A DNA stretch of 26,402 nucleotides, taken from the IMG/VR virus record IMGVR_UViG_3300036760_000733, positions 1 through 26,402 of that record, one strand, 5' to 3'. This document shows, in pieces, positions 1-7,497 of the stretch. The stretch's first letter is position 1. Each line of letters begins with the position of its first letter. Origin of the DNA: a virus. Below the pieces are notes generated by a model. It had not been told where the DNA came from. It saw only the letters and a list, made by a program, of their open reading frames with translations, and made no database searches. Made by a program: the position numbers and the translations under genes.

Positions 1-63
1 GCAAACGTTATTTCTGGCCTGCACGTCATTGCGGGCGTGGTCGATCTTATACTGGGCATGTAA
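1..63 (+). CDS. 3' end of an upstream late gene (probably tail sheath)
   Basis: The first 20 codons of the window form an open frame ending in TAA at 61-63 and encode ANVISGLHVIAGVVDLILGM. A strong Shine-Dalgarno follows, leading into the next gene. Too little is present to identify the protein by sequence. In Mu-like tails the gene directly upstream of the tube gene encodes the contractile sheath, and a hydrophobic alternating strand is compatible with a sheath C-terminus, so sheath is a positional inference only. Confidence 0.45.
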   Translation, partial: ANVISGLHVIAGVVDLILGM

Positions 64-84
64 ACCTATAGAGGAGATTTTCAT

Positions 85-507
85 ATGGCAGCTCCTAACG
101 CAATATTCGTAACTCGGTGCACGCTCCGTGATGCGCAGTTTGGTGAGATCGATGATTTCACCACATTCAGTGAAAAGGCTCGTGTCATGAGAAAGCAGAT
201 ACATCTCATGAACAAGACCGGGCATGCTCCTATCACTCAGCGTTTCCAGTTTGAGTGTGATTACGCAGTACCCGCCGATGGACCGTCGATACACTGGGAA
301 GAGGTCGGTCTGGATGAGGCAGACATATTCACAGTGACATATGACGGTGGACAAACTGTCACGTTCAGCGGTGTCCATGTGCTCGATGTGGGAGACTCTA
401 CTGTAGAGGGTGAGAACACTCTCGTCCGTAAGATCCTGTTTGGAGCTACTGCGCGTAAAGAGGGTGACTATCCGCAGAGCACTGGTAATGTAGTGAAGGC
501 AGCATAA
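85..507 (+). CDS. Probable tail tube protein (Mu gpM-like position)
   Basis: A 140-residue protein. The start is supported by GAGGAG about 8 bases upstream of ATG. It is predicted to be mostly beta-stranded, with a conserved-looking central segment around residues 27-60 (SEKARVMRKQIHLMNKTGHA followed by a short strand). No signal peptide or membrane segment is visible. Its size and its place immediately before a tail-assembly chaperone and the tape measure match the tail tube subunit, which polymerises around the tape measure inside the contractile sheath. The assignment rests mainly on gene order and size because no tube motif is diagnostic by eye. It could instead be a small sheath-associated protein. 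It ends overlapping the next ATG by one base (TAATG). Confidence 0.55.
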   Translation: MAAPNAIFVTRCTLRDAQFGEIDDFTTFSEKARVMRKQIHLMNKTGHAPITQRFQFECDYAVPADGPSIHWEEVGLDEADIFTVTYDGGQTVTFSGVHVLDVGDSTVEGENTLVRKILFGATARKEGDYPQSTGNVVKAA

Positions 508-824
508 TGATAACCGAAAAAGGTACGATGGATGTCGGTGTGGAGTTTGCAGGCTCTGCCCATTATGAGTTTGAGCTGAGGCCCGCGACGATGCGCGATT
601 CGATCGAGGCGCTCGCCGATGAGAAAGCGAAGGAGTCAGAAACTTATTTGGCTCTGGTAGTACTCTCGCGTCAGCTTGTAAGGCTCGGTGAGATTCCAAA
701 AGAATCGATAACTCCGGAGCTGCTCATGGACTGCACCGAACACGACATCCAGGTGATCATCAAGGTAAAAGGAGAGCTCGAGCGAAAGCTCGCATCCTTT
801 CGAAAAAAGTCAAAGCCTACGTAG
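507..824 (+). CDS. Tail assembly chaperone, short form
   Basis: A 105-residue acidic/basic helical protein with ATG at 507 overlapping the previous TAA. In contractile and siphophage tails this slot, just before the tape measure, encodes an assembly chaperone made as a short form and a frameshifted long form that coat the tape measure before tube polymerisation. The C-terminus is Lys-rich (FRKKSKPT). A classic A AAA AAG heptamer lies in register at 803-809, five codons before the stop. A second frame, open from 769, continues with protein-like sequence to 987. The family resembles the phage tail assembly chaperone of Mu (gp41); this is inferred from position, length and recoding architecture. 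Confidence 0.7.
   Translation: MITEKGTMDVGVEFAGSAHYEFELRPATMRDSIEALADEKAKESETYLALVVLSRQLVRLGEIPKESITPELLMDCTEHDIQVIIKVKGELERKLASFRKKSKPT
803..809 (+). promoter_or_regulatory. Candidate slippery heptamer A AAA AAG
   Basis: Zero-frame codons CGA AAA AAG give the heptamer A_AAA_AAG in correct register near the end of the short chaperone. The downstream coding frame is +1/-2, not the usual -1; a -1 slip here reaches a TAG at 830-832. Either a -2 slip occurs here or a +1 slip occurs just upstream at TTT C(GA), 798-803, where tRNA-Phe can re-pair with TTC while the rare-type CGA codon waits in the A site. Confidence 0.5.
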
Positions 825-987
825 TGGTATAGTATCTCTCCTCGCCTTGATGAAACTGGGGCTCAGTTACAGCGAAGCACTGGACTGTCCCCAGTATATG
901 GCCTCTCAGCTGATTGATTGCTACGTCGAAATTAATACCCCGCCTGATAAATCTGTGACGTATAAAGTACGAAGGCCTGAAAAATGA
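808..987 (+). CDS. Frameshift extension of the tail assembly chaperone (long-form C-terminus)
   Basis: The frame shifted +1 (equivalently -2) relative to 507-824 is open from 769 to the TGA at 985-987. It encodes a convincing helical segment (LALMKLGLSYSEALDCPQYM and about 25 more residues). Its only internal ATG, at 850, has no Shine-Dalgarno, so expression by recoding from the upstream frame is more likely than independent initiation. The TGA overlaps an ATG at 984, the original tape measure start now held in the first copy of a local duplication. The extension follows the pattern of G/G-T type tail chaperones. The exact slip site is not proven, so the left boundary is nominal. Confidence 0.6.
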   Translation, partial: SQSLRSGIVSLLALMKLGLSYSEALDCPQYMASQLIDCYVEINTPPDKSVTYKVRRPEK

Positions 988-1009
988 GTAAAGAACTCAA
1001 ATTAGCCAT
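948..1009 (+). repeat. 62-bp direct repeat, copy 1
   Basis: These bases are identical to 1038-1099. The unit contains the end of the chaperone extension, the AAGG-type ribosome binding site, and the first eight codons plus two bases of the tape measure gene. Copy 1 breaks into the 28-bp filler at 1010, turning the tape measure start at 984 into a nine-codon minicistron that stops at 1011-1013. Confidence 0.97.
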
Positions 1010-1013
1010 CTAA
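984..1013 (+). pseudogene. Truncated copy of the tape measure start (nine codons)
   Basis: ATG at 984 reads MSKELKLAI and then TAA at 1011-1013. The first eight codons and the upstream ribosome binding region are identical to the true tape measure start at 1074. It is a by-product of the 62-bp duplication and the inserted filler. Whether it is translated as a leader peptide is unknown. Confidence 0.7.
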
Positions 1014-1039
1014 CTTCGGATCAAAATGATACGAAGTTA
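1008..1039 (+). repeat. 32-bp segment identical to the inside of the ParB/methyltransferase gene (inverted copy)
   Basis: The 32 bases here equal the minus strand of 24891-24922, where they encode residues 113-123 of the ParB/methyltransferase protein. The outer two bases on each side also belong to the flanking 62-bp repeats, giving 2-bp microhomology at both junctions. The segment is an imperfect palindrome: 12-base arms (CTAACTTCG.. / ..CGAAGTTAG) with one mismatch and a 7-base centre. The last base of the right arm is A here and G in the gene copy. Confidence 0.95.
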
Positions 1040-1099
1040 AATCTGTGACGTATAAAGTACGAAGGCCTGAAAAATGAGTAAAGAACTCAAATTAGCCAT
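1038..1099 (+). repeat. 62-bp direct repeat, copy 2
   Basis: This is a perfect copy of 948-1009 at a 90-bp offset. It restores an intact ribosome binding site and ATG (1074) for the tape measure gene, so the duplication leaves a functional downstream gene. Confidence 0.97.
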
Positions 1100-2894
1100 A
1101 GAGATAAAAGCCGTAGACCTCGCGTCGCAGGTACTCGGTAAGCTCAAGCGCAACATAGAGTATCTGAGCCAATCTAATGTAAAGATGAAGGCTCAATACG
1201 AGGATTTGACTAAATCTCTATATAAAATGGGCATAGCGGTAGGTCTCACTAAAGAGCTGTTTGAAAAAGTTTTCATGCCTGGTATAGAGGCTGCGTCCGA
1301 ATATCATAATGTGCTGATCGATATCCAGCAGGTACTCGGGGACACATCTACGGCTGAAGGGCTGGCTAAAGTAAATGAGCGGATGAAGCAGATTAAAGAG
1401 ATAGCCTCTGATGTACAAGCCATGTCGCCTTTTAAGGATGAGGACATACTCGCTACTGAGAAGGCTTTGATAAAGGCGGGAGTAGCTGAGAAGGATCTCG
1501 CGGAGGCTACGAAGACAGTAGCTCAGCTCGGTCTCGCGGGGCATGTTAATCCTACAGAGTTGGCAGCAGGCACAGCTCGTATAGCTAAGCAATTTAAGGT
1601 ATCATTTACAGAAATTGGTAATGCAGTATCTAAAGTTTCCACTACCTCTAACATGTCTATAGAGTCTGTGAATGAGGCATTTAGGGCGGCAGGCCCTATC
1701 CTGTCTCAATACGGAGTATCGGTAGAGGACGCTGGTAAGCTTTTGCAGATGACGGGTAAGGAAGGGCGTAAGGCGGGTAGTGAGGTAGCTACATTCACTG
1801 CAAAGATAGCTCAGTCTCGTTATTTTATAGATCCTGCTACCGGCAAACTCATGGCAATGGGCAAAGTTTTCAAGATGCTCAGACATGAGGCAGAGATTCT
1901 AGGTCCTGCAGCACTCAGAGTGTTTACAAGTAAATTTGGCGCACAGTCTGGAGCGTCTATACTCGCCGCTGTAAAAGAGGACAAATGGGACAAGATTTCT
2001 AAACGTTATGAAGAGTCGATGACACTGGAACAGAGATTCACGGTGGGAATGAATACTCTGGAAAATCAAATGAGCCGTCTTGCTAATGTGAGGAAAGACA
2101 TACTGCGGCAATTATTTGAGCCTGCATTGCCTATTGTCACTGAGTTAGTAAAGCTCACCGCTGATCTCGTCGGTCACATCAGTAAGGTAGTAGAGAAGTC
2201 TCCTGGTCTCAGGGCTGCAGTGAGCTACGGTACGATGGGAGCTCTCGCAGTTGGAGGCATAGCAGCAGCATTCTTTGGACTAAAAGCTTTAAAGGCTGGT
2301 GGAGGCTTGCTAAAAGGGGCAGGTGGTATCGGCGCTCTGTTGGGCGGGGTAGCAGAAGGAGAGGCTCTAAAGCGTGTAGCGGGGGTACAGCCCGTTTATG
2401 TTGTAAACGCTAAAGAAATCGGGGGAGGGCTCGGAGGACTCGGAGGGGCTGCGGGAGGTATCGGAGGGCTCGCGGGTGGTGCTGGTATGCTGAAGGGTTT
2501 GGGAGGTTTTTTGAAGAATCCGTGGGTAATAGGTCCGATATTGGCTGCGGGGGCAGGATATGGAGTAGGCACACTCCTGAATATGGCTCTTGATAAGACA
2601 GGCGTCGGTGGTAAGATGTCATCTGGGCTCGCGTGGATGATGTCGCCCGAATATAGGAAGAACACATCTGCATATGATAAGATGAATCAGAAATCTACAG
2701 CAGTAATGCGACCGTCTACTATGGCATGGGACTCTCATGATCCGAGAGCGCTCATGCAAGGAGGTGGTGCTCCCGCTTCTACTACATCAGTACATGTATA
2801 CATAAATGACGACGAGAAAAAACAGAAACGTGTGGTGCAGTATAATAATATGAACCGTGGTAATATGCTCAAGCCTATCTATACTTTTGGATAA
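1074..2894 (+). CDS. Tail tape measure protein (TP901 type)
   Basis: A 606-residue protein. The N-terminal part (about 1-60) is helical and charged. Residues about 75-245 match the TP901-type tape measure core (the segment around VLGDTS, KALIKAG, MSIESVNEAF and GVSVEDAG). Residues about 375-515 are a long Gly/Ala-rich hydrophobic stretch, including GGGLGGLGGAAGGIGGLAGG, typical of the part that interacts with membrane on DNA ejection. The protein runs along the tail lumen and sets tail length. At the usual rule of roughly 1.5 angstrom per residue it predicts a tail of about 90 nm. The ATG at 1074 lies in the second copy of a 62-bp duplication, with AAGG about 8 bases upstream. The next gene starts 3 bases after the stop. 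Confidence 0.9.
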   Translation: MSKELKLAIEIKAVDLASQVLGKLKRNIEYLSQSNVKMKAQYEDLTKSLYKMGIAVGLTKELFEKVFMPGIEAASEYHNVLIDIQQVLGDTSTAEGLAKVNERMKQIKEIASDVQAMSPFKDEDILATEKALIKAGVAEKDLAEATKTVAQLGLAGHVNPTELAAGTARIAKQFKVSFTEIGNAVSKVSTTSNMSIESVNEAFRAAGPILSQYGVSVEDAGKLLQMTGKEGRKAGSEVATFTAKIAQSRYFIDPATGKLMAMGKVFKMLRHEAEILGPAALRVFTSKFGAQSGASILAAVKEDKWDKISKRYEESMTLEQRFTVGMNTLENQMSRLANVRKDILRQLFEPALPIVTELVKLTADLVGHISKVVEKSPGLRAAVSYGTMGALAVGGIAAAFFGLKALKAGGGLLKGAGGIGALLGGVAEGEALKRVAGVQPVYVVNAKEIGGGLGGLGGAAGGIGGLAGGAGMLKGLGGFLKNPWVIGPILAAGAGYGVGTLLNMALDKTGVGGKMSSGLAWMMSPEYRKNTSAYDKMNQKSTAVMRPSTMAWDSHDPRALMQGGGAPASTTSVHVYINDDEKKQKRVVQYNNMNRGNMLKPIYTFG

Positions 2895-2897
2895 GAT

Positions 2898-4277
2898 ATG
2901 AGTGACTTTCCAGCTAAATTAGATGATTACGGGTTAGATATAGTAACTATCACGGATACGTTTGAGAAAGCTCTCGCTATCCATGAGCGTCCCTATACTA
3001 ATCAAGTGCTCTCGCAAGACCTTGGATTTCGTGCTCGACGGATACGTTTGGATACAGCCTGGTATGATGGCACGTCTACAAGGCCTACAGAGCAAGGCAC
3101 CACTCCTACCTATGCGAGGCACATATCGTTTATCACTCATATAAAGCAAGGATCCCTGTTTACTCTACAGCATCCTAAATACGGAGTGCTAAAAGGCAAT
3201 GTAAATAATATAGAGTGTCATGCGGATGATACTCAGCAGTATGCCGCGGTGAAGTTTGAGTTCGTGGAGGAGCAAGTAAAAGTACCCGTAAACAATGATG
3301 CGTTTTTTGATGTAGTGGCGTCTTTCAATGTGGCCTATGTGAATTCGGTAGTACCAATGACGTCGTTTATAGGGGCATCTCTAGTGAAATCTTTGGGGGT
3401 AGAGGCTGGGGCAATAACCAATATACCTGATTTTGATACATCAAAAACTATCCTGGAGCAACTCAATAATGCGTCTCAAAAGCTACGTAATTTTACTCGT
3501 AAGATAGATACGGCTATAGCACGCATACAAGGAGCCGTATCTCAGGTCACTAATCCTGTAAATTCTATCATAGCTCTCACATCGTATGGAGTATCGGCAC
3601 CAGGTAAACTGATGAGTACTATCGCTCAGGGTATAGAGAGGATCGTTGTACTCAATGACACACTCACGGCAGCACCGGCACAGTTTGTAGAGGCATGCAA
3701 ACGAGGTATAAACGAGATAAAGGGATCTGTAGAGGATCTTGGCGTATCGTTCATAGATACTATGGTATACGTACAAGGGGCGTGTGTGGTAGGGCAGAAG
3801 GTCTCTACACAGCTATCGGCAGATCAGACTGATCGTAATATGTTGATAGCCAAAGAGGCTACTCCCTCTTTCAGCCCTGCAGGCACGCTCGTGCAAACAT
3901 CGGGGCCTATCCCTGTAATCTCTGTGGACGACCTGGAGCGTACTCTGGCAGCCTATAAAGGCATTATACAGACGGCGCTCGGTAGTTATACGGTAGGAGT
4001 GGACTCTCTGGGTAATACTATTATCACTCTCACGGGCACTGATAATCGTGATCTACAGTTTTTGTTGGAGATGTCGAGACTCATGCAGGACTATATTTCT
4101 AATGTGAAAGTGAATTATTTGACTATAAAAACCGTGACTGTAAACGATCAACCGTTGCATGCTTTGCTTTTGGCGAACCACATGAGTTATCAGGCAGCGG
4201 AGCGTGTGCTCAAACTAAATCCTCAGATACGATGTCCTAATTTTGTGAGTGGAGCAATACGCATCTATGATCGATAA
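2898..4277 (+). CDS. DNA circularisation / baseplate protein (Mu gpN-like)
   Basis: A 459-residue protein. Residues about 25-130 match the N-terminal domain of Mu-type DNA circularisation proteins: HERPY near residue 30, then DLGFRARRIRLDTAW, then LFTLQHPKYGVLKGNV and a closing FEFVEEQ strand. The middle (about 190-330) is helical and variable. The C-terminal 40 residues (LHALLLANHMSYQAAERVLK, then LNPQI and GAIRIYD) look like a LysM-type fold that usually ends these proteins. In Mu the equivalent protein is a tail/baseplate component needed for tail assembly. Its place after the tape measure and before the hub agrees. The end overlaps the hub start by 11 bases. Confidence 0.8.
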   Translation: MSDFPAKLDDYGLDIVTITDTFEKALAIHERPYTNQVLSQDLGFRARRIRLDTAWYDGTSTRPTEQGTTPTYARHISFITHIKQGSLFTLQHPKYGVLKGNVNNIECHADDTQQYAAVKFEFVEEQVKVPVNNDAFFDVVASFNVAYVNSVVPMTSFIGASLVKSLGVEAGAITNIPDFDTSKTILEQLNNASQKLRNFTRKIDTAIARIQGAVSQVTNPVNSIIALTSYGVSAPGKLMSTIAQGIERIVVLNDTLTAAPAQFVEACKRGINEIKGSVEDLGVSFIDTMVYVQGACVVGQKVSTQLSADQTDRNMLIAKEATPSFSPAGTLVQTSGPIPVISVDDLERTLAAYKGIIQTALGSYTVGVDSLGNTIITLTGTDNRDLQFLLEMSRLMQDYISNVKVNYLTIKTVTVNDQPLHALLLANHMSYQAAERVLKLNPQIRCPNFVSGAIRIYDR

Positions 4278-5529
4278 GCTATCTATAACGATAAAGGATG
4301 TGTATGGTAGTAATCCTACTACCTATAAATATGATGAGTTCAAGGCGTACTCTGTTGAGATGTCTCGGTACAGCCTGTCTAATGCGTTTACGATTATACT
4401 AACCAAGAGAGCTGATAATATTACTATAGGCTCTACAATAAAGCTCGCTATAAACGGAAAAGACTTCATGTATGGGATGATAGAAAAAATAAATGAGAGA
4501 TACGACAAAACTACGCATGATATCACGATATCGGGTAGGGATTTGACGGGACTCATGGTAGATGAGCATTTCAAGCCGTCTCATTCTAGTTTGGATCCGC
4601 CATGGGGATCACGTAGTGTAGCAGTCACGATTAGTGACATGATCAAGAAAACTCCATATCCTCAAGCATGGAACAAGACGTATGGGCTGTCATCAATACC
4701 AGCGTCTCGCATGATACACGATTCGATGTCACCCGCGGGTGCATTTTCATCTAGTGATGTCGGGTATATCATAGATAGTAGCGTGGATAAACTAGTTTTT
4801 GACGTGGGTGTACAAATTAATCCAGGCGACAAAGTATGGGACAAAGTACTCGAAATATGTAAATTGTACTACGTGAGAATTTATTACGAATCTAATATCC
4901 AATGTATCGTGTTTACTACTAAAGTAGCTTCTAATTTAATGGAAAACAAATTCAAATTTACATGTGTGAAGGGCTATAAGGGCAATAACGTAATATCCTG
5001 TGAATTCGATAGGGATATCACTGGTCGATACAGAAACAATTGGATAACAGGGCAGAGAGATGATTTCGTGAATTTCGATACTCAGGACGTAGTAGACGAG
5101 ACTATGTTGGTACCAAAAACAAAGACTATAGTATATCGTGGCTTTTTAACCGATATCGTATCAATGATAAAGGACGACATATCAATACAGAGGGTGAAAG
5201 GATATTCATTAAAGTATTTGGTATCTGGGCATACTCAGAACGGCAAGATATATGGTACTACGGATCTTGCTACTGTGCAAGATGATTTATTGGGGATCAA
5301 TGATACTCTGGCTATAAATGACATAAAATTTATGTTTGATATGGATAACGGAGTACGCACTGAGATAGTCCTGAATCCTGTACGTAATGATGAGATGAGT
5401 TACTCCGAGCCTGCGCTACAGAAAAAATGGGGTGATAATACACTCACAGTGGCTGGAGACACGATACCGGTGAATGCGTATTGGGGCGGACTGGATACGA
5501 ATACGTATGGGAAAGATGAGCTACAATAA
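4267..5529 (+). CDS. Baseplate hub protein (Mu gpP / gpD-like, T4 gp27-type)
   Basis: A 420-residue protein. I chose ATG 4267 over the in-frame GTG 4249 because GGAG at 4251-4254 sits about 12 bases upstream of it, while nothing resembling a Shine-Dalgarno precedes 4249. The N-terminal 100 residues have the hub pattern: strands around SVEMSRYSLSNAFTI, then GSTIKLAINGKDFMYGMIEK, then DITISGRDLTGLMVDE. The C-terminal half has a second strand-rich segment (IVYRGF...TLAINDIKF...RTEIVLNP). Hub proteins form the trimeric ring at the tail end that carries the central spike. It overlaps both neighbours: 11 bases with the gpN-like gene and one base (TAATG) with the spike gene. Confidence 0.8.
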   Translation: MIDKLSITIKDVYGSNPTTYKYDEFKAYSVEMSRYSLSNAFTIILTKRADNITIGSTIKLAINGKDFMYGMIEKINERYDKTTHDITISGRDLTGLMVDEHFKPSHSSLDPPWGSRSVAVTISDMIKKTPYPQAWNKTYGLSSIPASRMIHDSMSPAGAFSSSDVGYIIDSSVDKLVFDVGVQINPGDKVWDKVLEICKLYYVRIYYESNIQCIVFTTKVASNLMENKFKFTCVKGYKGNNVISCEFDRDITGRYRNNWITGQRDDFVNFDTQDVVDETMLVPKTKTIVYRGFLTDIVSMIKDDISIQRVKGYSLKYLVSGHTQNGKIYGTTDLATVQDDLLGINDTLAINDIKFMFDMDNGVRTEIVLNPVRNDEMSYSEPALQKKWGDNTLTVAGDTIPVNAYWGGLDTNTYGKDELQ

Positions 5530-5966
5530 TGGATGATCAAAAGAATCCTCCTCCTATATTAACCCGTGTAGTGCTGACTGATGTAGCTAATGCTACTACC
5601 GATAACGTGGGGCAGGTCATACAGGGCACTGGAATGGTAGGAGAGGCGTTCAAAAAAAGGCCTCTTTATCAGATGGCAGGGGTATATGCTATACCTCGGG
5701 ATGGTATAGCTGGTATAATGCTACGGCAGAATCAAATGTTTGTGATGGTCGCCACGGCTGATAAACCTGGTGCAAGACCCTCACTCTCTGATAAAGGGGA
5801 CATCGCAGTCTACACAGACTCTCACAATTATATCTTGATAAAAGCTGACGGTAACATGGAAGTACACAGTCAAAAGGATTTAAAACTCACTATACAGGGT
5901 GACGTAGACATAACTACTCAGGGGCAGGTGAACATCAATAACGGGGCTTTAACGGTGAGCGCATGA
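5529..5966 (+). CDS. Baseplate central spike protein (Mu gp45-like)
   Basis: A 145-residue protein matching the Mu gp45 spike layout: an N-terminal OB-fold-like region (about 30-95, including VGEAFKKRPLYQMAGVYAIP and then ATADKPGARPSLSDKGDIAV), followed by regular short beta repeats (YILIKADGNMEVHS, DLKLTIQGDVDITTQGQVNI) that would form the trimeric beta-helix needle. This protein pierces the outer cell surface when the sheath contracts. The C-terminus overlaps the next gene by ATGA. Mu gp45 has a metal-bound tip; no equivalent histidine motif is evident at this C-terminus, so the tip function may be supplied by the following protein. Confidence 0.82.
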   Translation: MDDQKNPPPILTRVVLTDVANATTDNVGQVIQGTGMVGEAFKKRPLYQMAGVYAIPRDGIAGIMLRQNQMFVMVATADKPGARPSLSDKGDIAVYTDSHNYILIKADGNMEVHSQKDLKLTIQGDVDITTQGQVNINNGALTVSA

Positions 5967-6301
5967 GTGGTAAAAAAATAGCAGTAGAGGGATGCGCTTT
6001 TAGCACTAATCCGGGCGGATATACAGTGACTCCTATAGGGACATCTGTATTAGACAGCAAAGTGAAATGCGACGGGCACAAACCCTACCATGCCTTGGGG
6101 TTCTCTACGGTGAGCGGGTATTATGTAGGTACAGGGATTATAGCAGGTACTACACAAAAAGTTCTGGGTAGTAGTCTACCGTTTTGTGTCGAGACTGATA
6201 TGATAACGATTACAGCGACTATGACTGTGACTCCGTTTAGTACACAAAGCGTAGGAGTAACTATACAGGGAGCAGGTCAAAACAAAGTGGCAGCGGAGTG
6301 A
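5963..6301 (+). CDS. Small beta-rich spike-associated protein, possibly a PAAR-like tip
   Basis: A 112-residue protein starting at ATGA with the spike gene. It is strand- and glycine-rich. The N-terminus (KKIAVEGCAFSTNPGGYTV) and the later GIIAGTTQKVLGSSLPFCVETD segment resemble PAAR-type or DUF4280-type spike-tip proteins, which cap the beta-helical needle. It has three Cys (residues 11, 36 and about 75) and few His, so metal binding is uncertain. Genetic coupling to the spike gene is the best argument for the role. I do not recognise a precise family. Confidence 0.5.
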   Translation: MSGKKIAVEGCAFSTNPGGYTVTPIGTSVLDSKVKCDGHKPYHALGFSTVSGYYVGTGIIAGTTQKVLGSSLPFCVETDMITITATMTVTPFSTQSVGVTIQGAGQNKVAAE

Positions 6302-6327
6302 CCTTATATTAGGGTAGGGTAGGGAAT

Positions 6328-6684
6328 ATGGATTTCCAAATACGATCTGTGCAGGGTATACCTCAGATGTCTTTTGCTAAAAACAAAGACATCCTCACGG
6401 ACATCATCATATCTTTGAATCTGGCTCATGGTACGTTTTTCTACGATCCTACCTACGGGCACGACCTCGGGCGTGTGAAAGGCGTGAACGATTACAATGC
6501 AGCCCTATTACAGCAATACGCTGCTCAGGCTCTACAGCATTTGATAGATACTGGTAAGATACTAACAATGACAGTAATAGCAGAAGTAGATTCCAGCTAT
6601 TCTAATAGGATAAATTTGAAAGTTACAGCTACTCAATCGAGTGGAGCTATCGTGCAATATACAACGTATTTGGGGATCACATAA
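6328..6684 (+). CDS. Baseplate wedge protein (Mu gp46-like, gp25/gpW family)
   Basis: A 118-residue protein. Its length, its position immediately before a baseplate J protein, and the pattern DIIISLNLAHGTFFYDPTYG near residues 26-46 followed by a helix (LLQQYAAQALQHLIDTG) and terminal strands match Mu gp46. These are small wedge proteins of the T4 gp25 fold that start sheath assembly. The ribosome binding site lies in a G-rich triple repeat (AGGG three times) ending four bases before the ATG. The stop overlaps the next ATG by one base. Confidence 0.75.
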   Translation: MDFQIRSVQGIPQMSFAKNKDILTDIIISLNLAHGTFFYDPTYGHDLGRVKGVNDYNAALLQQYAAQALQHLIDTGKILTMTVIAEVDSSYSNRINLKVTATQSSGAIVQYTTYLGIT

Positions 6685-7487
6685 TGTCTAACTCTTTTCT
6701 ACAAGATTTTGATAGTCTGATGAACAAAATACTCACGGACTACGCCAATCTGGACTCTCAACCGGCCACGTCCGAGGGATCTATAGTTTTTATCAAAGCG
6801 GCGTGCCTGGCGAGCGCTTTATGGGGACTCTATAGATTCTGTGATTACGTGTCTCAGCAGATATTCCCGGACACTGCCGACACCGACAATTTGAACCATC
6901 ATGGGTACATACTAGGCCTCACGAGGCAGCCCGGGGAGTCTGATACAGATTATTTGACTCGCATATTAGATTTCCTACGACAGCCCGCGGCGGGTGGGAA
7001 TGCGAATGACATAGTGACGTGGGTGAAGAGTGTACCTCCTGTAGCTACTTATTATGTAAAAACAGCTACAGTGCTTGTACCGCCAACATCAGAACCCGGT
7101 ACATCCACGGTAGTAGTTGACCCTAATGACGAAAGCATCCTGAGCACGCAAGCTATGATTGACCTGGTGACTGCAGTACAAGCTTATGTGGACATCAAGA
7201 GGCCTGTGACCTCTGTAATCACAGTAGTCCCTGTGTCGATACTATTGGTGGATGTAACAATACACGTCAGCGGTACAGATTTGGATATTGTCACTATGGC
7301 TGCAGATGTAGCCGCATATGTAGCTTCTCTGAATCCTGGGGACACGCTTTATCTTAGTAAGCTGTCGAGTATTTGTATAACAGACGGGGCTAATGACGCG
7401 ACAGTGATACAGCCGACGGTCAATATAGTACCTGTCGCAGACCACGTAGTACGAATTAACGGATCACCGAACATTGTTGTCGTATAA
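6684..7487 (+). CDS. Baseplate J-like wedge protein (Mu gp47-like)
   Basis: A 267-residue protein, somewhat shorter than Mu gp47. Residues about 25-75 carry the baseplate J signature (SEGSIVFIKAACLASALWGL, then IFPDTADTDNLNHHGYILGL with a Tyr/Gly turn), followed by SDTDYLTRILDFLRQPAAGG and a repeated alpha/beta region ending in strands. It forms the inner ring of the wedge with the gp46- and gp48-like proteins. In Mu-type genomes the gp48 gene follows directly; here it lies 9.4 kb downstream, after the fibre block. It is translated from an overlap with the gp46-like gene. Confidence 0.82.
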   Translation: MSNSFLQDFDSLMNKILTDYANLDSQPATSEGSIVFIKAACLASALWGLYRFCDYVSQQIFPDTADTDNLNHHGYILGLTRQPGESDTDYLTRILDFLRQPAAGGNANDIVTWVKSVPPVATYYVKTATVLVPPTSEPGTSTVVVDPNDESILSTQAMIDLVTAVQAYVDIKRPVTSVITVVPVSILLVDVTIHVSGTDLDIVTMAADVAAYVASLNPGDTLYLSKLSSICITDGANDATVIQPTVNIVPVADHVVRINGSPNIVVV

Positions 7488-7497
7488 GGAGTAGAGC

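Noticed and set aside
1218-2673. Several antisense frames within the tape measure gene
   Set aside because: Low-complexity or Cys/Arg/Ser-rich translations, without ribosome binding sites, overlapping a well-supported gene.
4249-4266. GTG at 4249 as the hub protein start
   Set aside because: No ribosome binding site precedes it, while GGAG at 4251-4254 serves the ATG at 4267.
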